Assembly (NCBI GenBank): GCA_018666235.1
Contig: JABJAB010000001.1
Location: forward strand, 62,001-126,000
Origin: Ilumatobacter sp.
GTDB lineage: Bacteria > Actinomycetota > Acidimicrobiia > Acidimicrobiales > Ilumatobacteraceae
DNA: 64,000 nucleotides
Reading direction: 5' to 3'
Part shown: positions 17,669-25,634 of the stretch, piece after piece
Position numbering within the stretch: the stretch's first letter is position 1
How the letters are laid out: the number at the start of each line of letters is the position of its first letter
The notes under the pieces: model-generated
What the model saw: the letters and a program-made list of their open reading frames with translations, nothing else
Database searches by the model: none
What the model was told of the DNA's origin: nothing
Position numbers and translations under genes: made by a program

Positions 17669-18301
17669 ATGTTGAAGAACGTCGATCACATCACCTACGC
17701 ATGCACCGCCGGCTCGATCGAGCGCTGGGCATGGTTCCATATCGAAGTCGAGGGCGGCACGCTGATCAATCGGATCGATGACGTTCGGCCCGACGACGTT
17801 GACTCGAGCATGAAGATTTGGTGCATCGACTTCGGCGGGTTCGGCGTTGCCCTGATCGAGGGGATCGATCGCGCCAAGCCGTCGCAGGTGACGACGTTCG
17901 TCGAACGCCACGGCGACCACTCAGTGCAACACGTTGCGTTCGACACTGACGACCTCGCGTCGTTCCAGGCCCACCTCAAGTCAATGGGCGGTACACCCCG
18001 TGGCGAGACGCTGGTTCGCCACGACGGGTTTGGTGTCTTGAAGCAGATGTTTGCCCGGGGGTATGCAGCAGGCGACGCGGCCGAGGCATGCTTCCCGGAA
18101 TACGTGCAGCGACCGCGCCTCGACTCCAGCGAGTCCGACGTCGCGATCACCTTTGCCGAGGAGACCGGCAAGGGGTTCTACGACCAGATCGAGGATGCCG
18201 TCGCGGCGGGCGACGATGCGCCATTTTTTGACTTCGACCGGATGCCCGGCGATTGGCAGGTGCCGGAGCCGCAGCCACTGGAACTCCTGAGCGCTCACTG
18301 A
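17669..18301 (+). CDS. Half-length 4-hydroxyphenylpyruvate dioxygenase-like VOC protein
   Basis: A 210-residue protein resembling the catalytic C-terminal half of HPPD-type iron dioxygenases. Candidate iron ligands are His in NVDHITYAC, His in HSVQHVAFDT (HPPD has VQHIA at this point) and Glu in CFPEYVQRPR (HPPD has the ligand Glu in FFEIIQR-like sequence). The C-terminal TGKGFYDQIEDAV resembles the GNFKALFEAIE closing helix. Full HPPD is about 350-400 residues, so the N-terminal domain is missing. AGGGG lies at the right distance before the ATG. Its substrate may be an aromatic alpha-keto acid; the divergent AsnC-type gene supports amino-acid related catabolism. Confidence 0.75.
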   Translation: MLKNVDHITYACTAGSIERWAWFHIEVEGGTLINRIDDVRPDDVDSSMKIWCIDFGGFGVALIEGIDRAKPSQVTTFVERHGDHSVQHVAFDTDDLASFQAHLKSMGGTPRGETLVRHDGFGVLKQMFARGYAAGDAAEACFPEYVQRPRLDSSESDVAITFAEETGKGFYDQIEDAVAAGDDAPFFDFDRMPGDWQVPEPQPLELLSAH

Positions 18302-18409
18302 CTGGCCCGACTGGCCTCACGGGGAGGCCGGCGAGCCGACAGAGTGAGAAGTTGGTGAATCTGGCAGCACTGTTGTGGATCGTCGAGTCGGCCGTGCCAC
18401 AGTGACCGG

Positions 18410-18964
18410 ATGCGTCGAATCTCTGCACTGCTGACCGTTTCCCTTCTTGCGTTGACCGCGTGCGGAGGGGGCAGCGACGACGCCGCTGACACGACGCCCG
18501 CGACCGAAGCACCCGCCGACACCGAGGCCCCTGCCGAGACTGAGCCCCCCGCTGACACCACGGCGCCAGTAGAAACCGAACCGGCCCCTGACACGACGAT
18601 GGCTCCGCCGGACGCGCCGGACGGTGTCGTCTCGGTTGGCCTTGCCGAGTGGGCCATTGAGACCGATCTCGAGATCGCTGCCGGCACCGTCACCTTCGAC
18701 GTGTCCAACAAGGGCGACTTCCCGCACCACTTCGCGATCGCACGCGGCACCAGCTACGAAGAGCTCCCTCAGATCGGCGGCGGCGCCATCGACGAAGACG
18801 CCCTCGGCGATGACTTCATCGGTCGAACGGAGAACCTGCAGAGCGGGGAGACCGAGATCATCGAGTTCGATCTCGATCCCGGCAACTACGTCTTCTTCTG
18901 CAACATCGCTGCCACGGTCAGCCACGCCGCGCAAGGCCAAGTACTGGCCGTGACGGTTGGCTAA
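18410..18964 (+). CDS. Cupredoxin-domain lipoprotein
   Basis: A 184-residue exported lipoprotein with a plastocyanin/azurin-like domain. The signal peptide ends in a lipobox LALTAC (Cys18), followed by a Thr/Pro/Ala/Glu tether to about residue 70. The cupredoxin fold runs from 72 to 184: DFPHHFAI supplies a His ligand (106 or 107), YVFFCNIA supplies Cys164, and SHAAQGQ supplies His172. The usual axial Met is absent; Gln175 or Gln177 occupies that place, as in stellacyanin-type sites. Likely an electron carrier or copper binder on the outer face of the membrane. Lies between the HPPD-like gene and the second PEP-swivel paralogue. Confidence 0.85.
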   Translation: MRRISALLTVSLLALTACGGGSDDAADTTPATEAPADTEAPAETEPPADTTAPVETEPAPDTTMAPPDAPDGVVSVGLAEWAIETDLEIAAGTVTFDVSNKGDFPHHFAIARGTSYEELPQIGGGAIDEDALGDDFIGRTENLQSGETEIIEFDLDPGNYVFFCNIAATVSHAAQGQVLAVTVG

Positions 18965-19100
18965 CCGCCACGCTCGTCGCTGCTGAAGCGCCGACGACGT
19001 CGAATGCCCGGCTCCGCCAAATCATCGGTGGACGCGATTCGGCTACCTTTTGCTGCACGGCAGCGCAGTGGGGATTGCGCGCAACAGACAAGGGGCGAAC

Positions 19101-20852
19101 ATGGTCGATAAGTGGCTGGTTGAGACCGATCTCAGCGAAGAATTCGATTTTTACACGAGAGCGAACATCGGCGAAGTCTTTCCCGACCCGGTTGCGCCCT
19201 TCTCGTTCTCGTACTTCCAGAACGAGAACGGTCTGGGAGGTTCCGAGATGGGTTTCCGAAACGCCTACTACCGCATCGGCGTGATGACCCCCGACGAACT
19301 CCCCGACGACCAATGCGTTTTCCTTGGCGTGACCGGCGGGTACGGCTACCTCAATGCGACCGCCCTGCGGATGCTCGGGCACCGCGCACCGGGGATGACG
19401 GCGGAGGACATCGACGCTTCGTTCTTCGGTGATGCCCCCGGTGTTCCCGAGTTCGTTGTCAAGGAGGGCTTCGACCGCCCTGACCTCACCGAAAGGATCG
19501 GCGAGACGTTCGGCTGGGTCCTGACCACGCCAAGCCTGCCGGACGTACTCGGCCACGAGCGCGAGATGAACGAACTGCGGGCAAACCGGCCCGACCTCGC
19601 ATCGATGAGCGATCAGGAGTTGCTCGACTACACACTCTCTCTCGCCGACGAGCACTTCGAGAAGCTCTTCACCGAGCACATCTTCATCTCATTCCTTGCA
19701 ACGTTGCCGATTGGCATCATCACGGCTGTCTGCACTGCAGTCGGCAAGCCCGAGGCCACGTTGAAGCTGCTCGCGGGGCTCGGTGACGTCGAATCTGCCG
19801 CACCGTCGATGCAGATGTGGAGTCTCGGCCGCCTCGTCGTGGAGTCGAACGAACTGATGGCGATGTTCGACGCTGGTTACACCGGCCTCAACGCCCGTCT
19901 GCGGGCGAGCGACAGCGAGGCTGCGCTCGGGTTCGTCGCTGCGTTCGATTCGTTCTTGTTCTCGTACGGCTGCCGCGGTCCGAACGAATGGGAGGCGCGC
20001 TCTCCCACCTGGGAGACCGAGCCGGATCTTGCACTCGCGGCCATCGATCGGATGCGCTTGTCGGACGCATCTGCTGCGCCGCAACTCCACAACGACGACC
20101 GGCGCGCCGAACGCGAGTCACTCGGCGCCGAGATCGCCGCGATGGTCGAGGGCGATCCGGAAACCCACGGACAGTTCGTTGCAGCGCTCAACTCCGCAAC
20201 CGTGTTCATGCCCGGTCGAGAGCGGACCAAAACGAACAACATCAAGCTCGTTCACGAACTGCGTGTCGCCTTGCATGAGATCGGCCATCGTCGCGTGCAG
20301 GCGGGAACGTTCCACAAGCACGACGACTTCGGCTTGTTGACCCGGCCCGAGCTCAAGAACGAGGTGGCGAACCCGGGCACCTACACCGACCAACTCGCCG
20401 ATCGCGAGGCGTTGCTGGACGAGGTTGCAGCGCTCCAGGAACCCTTCCTGTTCCACGGCGGCCGTCCCGACATGGCCACGTACCCACGTCGCGACGCTGT
20501 TGAAATTGTTCCGGTCGTCGGGGGCGAAATCATCCAGGGCGTCCCCGGCTGTCCCGGTCAGTACGAGGGCATCGCCCGCGTCGTCACCGACTCACACGAT
20601 CCAACCGCACTTGATCCGGGCGACATCCTCGTTGCCCCGATCACGGATCCGTCGTGGACTCCTCTGTTCGTGCCAGCCGGCGGAGTGGTCGTCGACGTGG
20701 GCGCACCGTTGAGTCACGCCATCATCGTGAGCCGCGAACTGGGCATCCCGTGCGTGGTGTCGGCAACCGACGCCACCAAACGCATCCCCGATGGTGCGAC
20801 CATCCGAGTCGACGGCGACACCGGCGCCGTCACCATCCTCGCGCTGCCCTAA
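19101..20852 (+). CDS. PEP-utilising swivel-domain protein lacking ATP-grasp domain (paralogue 2)
   Basis: A 583-residue protein paralogous to the product at 13016-14710. Shared landmarks include YTRANIGEVFPDPVAPFSF near the N-terminus, GGYGYLNATALRMLGHRAPG, LLAGLGDVESAAPS, CRGPNEWEARSPTWE, PGRERTKTNNIK and the swivel domain ITDPSWTPLFVPAGGVVVDV followed by SHAIIVSRELGIP, with the predicted phosphohistidine at about 539. As in paralogue 1, no ATP-grasp domain precedes it. AGGGGC before the ATG at 19101 supports that start. It may act with a separate nucleotide-binding subunit or use the swivel domain as a non-catalytic module. Confidence 0.8.
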   Translation: MVDKWLVETDLSEEFDFYTRANIGEVFPDPVAPFSFSYFQNENGLGGSEMGFRNAYYRIGVMTPDELPDDQCVFLGVTGGYGYLNATALRMLGHRAPGMTAEDIDASFFGDAPGVPEFVVKEGFDRPDLTERIGETFGWVLTTPSLPDVLGHEREMNELRANRPDLASMSDQELLDYTLSLADEHFEKLFTEHIFISFLATLPIGIITAVCTAVGKPEATLKLLAGLGDVESAAPSMQMWSLGRLVVESNELMAMFDAGYTGLNARLRASDSEAALGFVAAFDSFLFSYGCRGPNEWEARSPTWETEPDLALAAIDRMRLSDASAAPQLHNDDRRAERESLGAEIAAMVEGDPETHGQFVAALNSATVFMPGRERTKTNNIKLVHELRVALHEIGHRRVQAGTFHKHDDFGLLTRPELKNEVANPGTYTDQLADREALLDEVAALQEPFLFHGGRPDMATYPRRDAVEIVPVVGGEIIQGVPGCPGQYEGIARVVTDSHDPTALDPGDILVAPITDPSWTPLFVPAGGVVVDVGAPLSHAIIVSRELGIPCVVSATDATKRIPDGATIRVDGDTGAVTILALP

Positions 20853-20924
20853 GGGCTGCCCCTCAACCAACGCGTCGGGCCGTTGCGGCCTCGCCAGGTA
20901 ATCAGAACGAGTGGAGAGCCCGGA

Positions 20925-22181
20925 CTATCCCTTGGCGCGGCCGGTGATGCCGAACAACTTGCCAGCGACTTTGCGGATCTGGATCTCGTCGGACCCTTCG
21001 GTGATCCGGTAGCGACGGTGGTGCCGGTAGATGTGTTCGAAGGGCATGGCCCGGTTGTACCCCATGCCGCCACAGGTCTGCATGGCTTGGTCTGCCGCAT
21101 CGCAGGCGAATCGGTTGGCGCGGTAATTACACATGGCTACCTTGTCGGTGATCTCCATATGGTCGACGCCGCTGTCGAGTTGCCACGCCGTCTTCCAGAT
21201 CAGCGCGCGGAGCATTTCGGCTTCGGTCGCGAGTTCAGCGAGCGGAAACTGGATGGCCTGGTTGGTCGACAGCGTTTTGCCGAACACGGTGCGTTGGTTG
21301 GCGTAGGCGACCGCTGTGTCGATGCAGTGCAGTCCAGCGCCGAGCGACGAGGCCGCTTGGCGAATCCGGTTTTCGTGCACGAACAGTTGAGCAGTCATCA
21401 GCCCGAGGCCCTCGTCGCCGAGGATCGTGTCGTTGTGGACCCGCACTTCGTTGAGCTTCACGTGCGCATGGTCGGTCGGCATGTTGAACGTCCACATGAA
21501 CTCTTCAATCTTGAAACCGGGTGAATCGGTCGGCACGATGAAGCAGGTGATGCCGCGACCGTCGCCGGGGTTGCCGGAGGTCCGGGCGAAGATGTAGTCG
21601 TGCGTTGCGTGGTGCAGCCCGGTGTTCCAATACTTCTCACCGCTAATCACCCACTCGTCGCCGTCGCGGGTCGCCGTGGTCTCCATCCACGTAGCGTCCG
21701 AACCATGCAGTGGTTCGGTCAACCCGAATCCGATGCGGGCCGTGCCCCCGAGCATCTTGGGGATCCACTCCGCCTGCTGCGCAGGTGATCCGTACTTCTC
21801 CATCATCAAGACGGTGACGAGGTTGCCGACGATCGAGCTCTCGTTCTGGAGGTCATTGTGCAGCCCAAGGCCCTTGCGCGCGAGGTGCTCACGAACGATC
21901 GCCATTTCGAGACTGCCAGCATCCTTGCCGCCGAATCGTTCGGGCAGCTGGTGTCGGTAGTAGCCAGCCTGGTCTGCCGCGACTCGCATCCGTCGCAGGA
22001 GGCCTTCCCACTCGGCGTTGGGGAGACCGTCGCGATCCCAGTCGGTACGACTGTCCTCGCGTCGATGATCGAAGAACCGGATGTTGTCGTCTTCGCCCTC
22101 CATCGGCTTGATCACATCGATGATGAACTGGTCAAGCTCTCCGAGGAACTGCTGCGTCGAAGCCGGAATGTCAAAGTCCAT
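20925..22181 (-). CDS. Acyl-CoA dehydrogenase
   Basis: A 418-residue FAD-dependent dehydrogenase that introduces the alpha-beta double bond into acyl-CoA. The N-terminal helical domain is followed by RIGFGLTEPLHGSDATWMETT (the flavin/substrate loop), GDEWVISGEKYWNTG, and the C-terminal GMGYNRAMPFEHIYRHHRRYRITEGSDEIQIRKVAG, which matches the family's GGxGY and EGTxxI motifs. No CoA-specific catalytic base can be assigned with confidence. Start at ATG 22181; the frame stays open upstream through the hairpin but that is not coding-like. It lies downstream of the amidohydrolase but is separated from it by a strong hairpin. Confidence 0.92.
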   Translation of the reverse strand: MDFDIPASTQQFLGELDQFIIDVIKPMEGEDDNIRFFDHRREDSRTDWDRDGLPNAEWEGLLRRMRVAADQAGYYRHQLPERFGGKDAGSLEMAIVREHLARKGLGLHNDLQNESSIVGNLVTVLMMEKYGSPAQQAEWIPKMLGGTARIGFGLTEPLHGSDATWMETTATRDGDEWVISGEKYWNTGLHHATHDYIFARTSGNPGDGRGITCFIVPTDSPGFKIEEFMWTFNMPTDHAHVKLNEVRVHNDTILGDEGLGLMTAQLFVHENRIRQAASSLGAGLHCIDTAVAYANQRTVFGKTLSTNQAIQFPLAELATEAEMLRALIWKTAWQLDSGVDHMEITDKVAMCNYRANRFACDAADQAMQTCGGMGYNRAMPFEHIYRHHRRYRITEGSDEIQIRKVAGKLFGITGRAKG

Positions 22182-22237
22182 CGCCCGAACGTATCGGTCG
22201 ACTCTCACCCAGCTTCCACTGAGCCCGCACCCGCCCG

Positions 22238-22287
22238 GGTCGCGATGACGTTGACCCCCGCCAGCGCGGGTCAACGTCATCGCGACC
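22238..22287 (-). terminator. 20-bp perfect stem-loop after amidohydrolase gene
   Basis: GGTCGCGATGACGTTGACCC (22238-22257) and its exact complement (22268-22287) flank a 10-base loop. The hairpin begins 3 bases past the amidohydrolase TAA (22291-22293 on the minus strand), the classic terminator position, although no T run follows. Confidence 0.7.
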
Positions 22288-22290
22288 GGG

Positions 22291-24144
22291 TTAGGCGATG
22301 GAGCGCAGCACGGCGCGGGCGACGTCGCAGATGCAACCGGCACCACCGTGATCGTCGTGCGCGCCGGAGCCGGCGATGAGCTGCAGCGCACCGGGACCAC
22401 GCGATGCAGCCGCAGCAGCTCGCTCGCGGACGTCGTCGGGGACGGCGAACCACTCGCCACGGAACACGGTGCCGATCACCTCGATCTCGTCGAGTCGGAT
22501 CGGTGCAGCATCAAGCGGGTTTTCGTCGACGACGGTGAAGTTGGCGATCTTGCCGACTTTGATCGAGCCCAGGTCATCCTCCTTGCGCCACGAGTGCGCG
22601 GCATCGATCGTGACGGCTCGCAACGCCTGCTCAATGGACAGCCGTTGCTCGGGTGCAGCGACGCGACCGGACTGCGTGACGCGGTTGACCGCACACGACA
22701 TCATGCCGATCGGATCGCTGCGACCCATCGGCAGGTCGGAGTGAAAGGACAGCGGCACACCGCGCTCCAACACCGACCGATTGCGCGTCATCAGGTCGGC
22801 ACGCTGAGGGCCGAGGCCGACCTCGCCGAACTTGTCAGCGAATCCGACGGGGTAGTACGGGTTCGAACTGACGATGCACCCGAGCGCAGCGATGCGATCG
22901 ACCTGTTCTTCAGTTGAGTTGGCGAAGTGCACGATGACCGTCCGGTGGTCGTCGCGCGGCGTTTCGGCCAGCCGCCGTTCGACCATGTCGAGCACCATGT
23001 CGAGGCCAAGGTCGCCATTGACGTGGACGTGGATCTGGAATCCGGCGTCCCAGTACAGCTTCGAGCGTTCCTCGAACATGTCTGGCGGCATGATCCACTC
23101 GCCGTGGTGATCGGGATTCGCATTGCCGTCGCGATCGAGGTAGGGATCACGCATCTGCATCAGCTGGCTGATGATCGCACCGTCAGCAAACAGCTTGACC
23201 TGCTTCGGGAAGAATGCGAGCCGGTCAGTGTGGTCCGGGCCGTCGGGGGCCATGGCGTACTCGCGCTCAGCTCGAGCGAGCGTGGTGTCGTGAGCCATCT
23301 GCTGCTCGGCGGGGCCACGACCGTCGGTGAGGAAGTAGCTGAAGAACGGAGTGTCGTCAGCTCCGAGAATCTCTTGGTACAGCTCCCACGCTCCGGGCAC
23401 AAGAATTGCGCCGGGCTCGTTGAATGCCGTCACCCCGTTCTGGTGGAGGTAGCGGACCATCTGATGCAGGCCGTGGATCAGCCGTTCGGGGCTGAACAGC
23501 ATCGGGGTGAGTTGGCGGAACAACAGGTTGAAGAAGCCGCGCTCCCAGAAGTGGCCTGACTCGACGTCCGCGGTCGCGAGGACCTCGGGGTCGATACCGT
23601 CGCCCCAGCCGTCGTCCAGAATGCCGAGCGACTGGAGGCCAGCGGTGTTGAGGTAGAACTCGTGGCACGAGCGTTGCCACACACCGATGGGACGAGTGAC
23701 GCTCACCGAGTCGAGGACCTGCCGACTGAGGTCGCCGTGCCAGAGCTGGTGATAGCCCCACGAGAACAGCCAGTCGTCGTCGCCTGCGCCGTCGGCTCGG
23801 GTGCGCTGGTCGGCGCTGCGTAACGCGTCCACGTACTCCTCGTGGGTGTTCGCCGCCGGGTAGGTGCGATCGGGCAGCACCCAGTCTTCGGTCGCGATCA
23901 CCTCCGTGGCCAACGTCGTCGCCCCGAGGATCGGATGGAGGTGCTGGTCGATCAGCCCCGGCAGTACCACTCGATCGGCGAATGTGTCGTCGATGACATG
24001 GGGGTGATCGCCGACTGCGGCCTCAACGTCGACACGACTCCCCACCGCGACGATGCGGCCATCTTCGACGGCCACTGCCTCGGCGCTCGGTTGCGTCGAG
24101 TCCATCGTGACGATGGTGCGAGCGGTGAAGACGGTAACGGTCAC
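22291..24144 (-). CDS. Amidohydrolase family 3 (YtcJ-like) metal-dependent hydrolase
   Basis: A 617-residue amidohydrolase-superfamily enzyme. It opens with the usual beta-sandwich (ARTIVTMDSTQPSAEAVAVEDGRIVAVG), then the metal-binding GLIDQHLHP, VKLFADGAIISQLMQM, a FQIHVHVNGDLGLDMVLD strand with His-x-His, VIVHFANSTEEQVDRI, and ends with SLGSIKVGKIANFTVVDENPL, where Asp/Lys elements of the family sit. GTG start. It is the last gene of an apparent operon with the AhpD-like and lipase-like genes (33-base gap to the former). YtcJ-type proteins act on N-acyl or cyclic amide compounds; substrate unknown. Confidence 0.9.
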   Translation of the reverse strand: MTVTVFTARTIVTMDSTQPSAEAVAVEDGRIVAVGSRVDVEAAVGDHPHVIDDTFADRVVLPGLIDQHLHPILGATTLATEVIATEDWVLPDRTYPAANTHEEYVDALRSADQRTRADGAGDDDWLFSWGYHQLWHGDLSRQVLDSVSVTRPIGVWQRSCHEFYLNTAGLQSLGILDDGWGDGIDPEVLATADVESGHFWERGFFNLLFRQLTPMLFSPERLIHGLHQMVRYLHQNGVTAFNEPGAILVPGAWELYQEILGADDTPFFSYFLTDGRGPAEQQMAHDTTLARAEREYAMAPDGPDHTDRLAFFPKQVKLFADGAIISQLMQMRDPYLDRDGNANPDHHGEWIMPPDMFEERSKLYWDAGFQIHVHVNGDLGLDMVLDMVERRLAETPRDDHRTVIVHFANSTEEQVDRIAALGCIVSSNPYYPVGFADKFGEVGLGPQRADLMTRNRSVLERGVPLSFHSDLPMGRSDPIGMMSCAVNRVTQSGRVAAPEQRLSIEQALRAVTIDAAHSWRKEDDLGSIKVGKIANFTVVDENPLDAAPIRLDEIEVIGTVFRGEWFAVPDDVRERAAAAASRGPGALQLIAGSGAHDDHGGAGCICDVARAVLRSIA

Positions 24145-24177
24145 CAGTCAAGCCTCGCGGATCGAAGGATCAGATCG

Positions 24178-24765
24178 TCAGGCGTGGTTGCCAGGTGTCC
24201 AGCCACGATCGGCGAGCACGGAGTTGCCGAAGTTTGTCGGGCTTTCCTCAAGCGTGGTCGCGATGGTGTCGTTCCACCGGTTGAGGTACCCGAAAAACGA
24301 AGCAACTGCCACGATCGCGGCGAGCTGATCGTCGGTGTAGTGCTCGCGAGCAGCGGCAAACATCTCGTCGGTTGCCCCGTTCGGCACACTGCCGCTGCCC
24401 TGGGCAATCCGCAGGGCAGCCCGCTCGGCCTCAGTGAACAGGCTGCTGGTTTCGTACTCCCAGATCACCGCAAGCTTCTCGCCGTCGACGCCATTGCGTT
24501 CTGCGGTGTGACCCGTATGCGCCTGGCAGTACTGACAACCGGCAGCTGTGCTCGCAACGTGGGCGACCATCTGACCGAGTTCGCGGGAGATGAGGCCATT
24601 GCCGAGCACTGCCGCGCCGAGCCCTTGGAACGCTGGGAGCAGGCCGGGCACGCGGGCCATCGTGAACATTGAATTGGGGACGAACCCCATCATCTGCTCG
24701 ACCATCGCGAAACCGGCCTCATGTGCGGCCAACTCGTCGCGCGGAAGCGGCTCGATGCGCGCCAT
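24178..24765 (-). CDS. AhpD/carboxymuconolactone decarboxylase-like protein
   Basis: A 195-residue all-helical AhpD-fold protein. The CxxC with a nearby His, ASTAAGCQYCQAHTGHTAE, is the redox site of AhpD-type alkylhydroperoxidases. Length and the N-terminal helix pattern (PNSMFTMARVPGLLPAF) match the peroxidase-related (YciW/uncharacterised) branch. Its ATG overlaps the stop of the upstream lipase-like gene by one base (TGATG), showing translational coupling. Likely role is peroxide or disulfide chemistry linked to the neighbours' catabolism; not provable here. Confidence 0.85.
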   Translation of the reverse strand: MARIEPLPRDELAAHEAGFAMVEQMMGFVPNSMFTMARVPGLLPAFQGLGAAVLGNGLISRELGQMVAHVASTAAGCQYCQAHTGHTAERNGVDGEKLAVIWEYETSSLFTEAERAALRIAQGSGSVPNGATDEMFAAAREHYTDDQLAAIVAVASFFGYLNRWNDTIATTLEESPTNFGNSVLADRGWTPGNHA

Positions 24766-25568
24766 CAGGCAGCGCTTCCCGGTAGCCGCGTCGGGTCAAG
24801 ATTGTCTGCCGGCGGGTAGGCGCCACGCAGCAGCAGCGGAGCCCTGAAGGACCGCCACGACCCTGCGGGCTGGGCAAGTCGGTCAGCGACCGCGTAGATC
24901 ACCGAGGTGTTGAACCCGAGCCCGATGTGGCTCCCGACGACCCGGATGTTCTCGGTGGTCGCGGTCTTGCGAACCAACGACGATTGCCAGTTCACGACGC
25001 CGTCGGTCCGCGAGTAGACCGACGTGGCGGGGACTTCAAGGTGGGGGCGGAACGCTGCTCGAACATCGCGCGTGAAGGTCGGCGAGTGCAGCGGACGAAG
25101 CCGTTTCCAAATCTGCTCAGCACCCGACGAGTCGTTCTCAACCATTTGGATCGGCGAGCCCAAGGTGATCACTTGGCGAACGGCATGCGGCGCGGCGCGG
25201 GCCAACTCGCGCGCATAGATACCACCGAGGCTCCAGCCAATGAGTGTGATCGGAGCGCCCGCTTGGCGGTGTACTCGCTCGAGGAGGTCGCCAAGGCCAC
25301 CGAGGATCTCGTGGGTCGGGCCCAGGTTCTGGCCGAGGCGCCATCCGTGGGCGTGATATCCGAGGTCACGCAAGAGATGGCGCAGAGGTCGCGTCGACCC
25401 GTCGCCGGCGGTAAATCCCGGAAAGACGATCACGTGATGACCGTCGCCCTTGGGCAGCCGGCGCAGCAGCGGTAGTGCCGCCGTCATCAGGGCGCGTTCG
25501 TTGAACGCTCGGACTTCCAGTACGGACATCCATGATGGTGGCGCCGCGATTGCAGTCTTTTCGCTCAT
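24765..25568 (-). CDS. Alpha/beta hydrolase (lipase/PGAP1-like)
   Basis: A 267-residue serine hydrolase. HVIVFPGFTAGDGSTRPL forms the oxyanion region and LIGWSLGGIYARELA holds the nucleophile Ser113; candidate acid and base are Asp in SRTDGVVNW and His in VVGSHIGLG. The style resembles PGAP1/lecithin-acyltransferase-like esterases. A strong GGGGGA ribosome-binding site sits 4-9 bases before the ATG at 25568, which fixes the start although the frame is open farther upstream. First gene of the minus-strand operon leading to the AhpD-like and amidohydrolase genes, divergent from the arylsulfatase. Confidence 0.87.
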   Translation of the reverse strand: MSEKTAIAAPPSWMSVLEVRAFNERALMTAALPLLRRLPKGDGHHVIVFPGFTAGDGSTRPLRHLLRDLGYHAHGWRLGQNLGPTHEILGGLGDLLERVHRQAGAPITLIGWSLGGIYARELARAAPHAVRQVITLGSPIQMVENDSSGAEQIWKRLRPLHSPTFTRDVRAAFRPHLEVPATSVYSRTDGVVNWQSSLVRKTATTENIRVVGSHIGLGFNTSVIYAVADRLAQPAGSWRSFRAPLLLRGAYPPADNLDPTRLPGSAA

Positions 25569-25634
25569 CTGTCCCCCCAGATTGCGGTCCGTTGGACCAT
25601 GGCGTGTGACCGTAGTAGCTGTCACGCTAGGACG

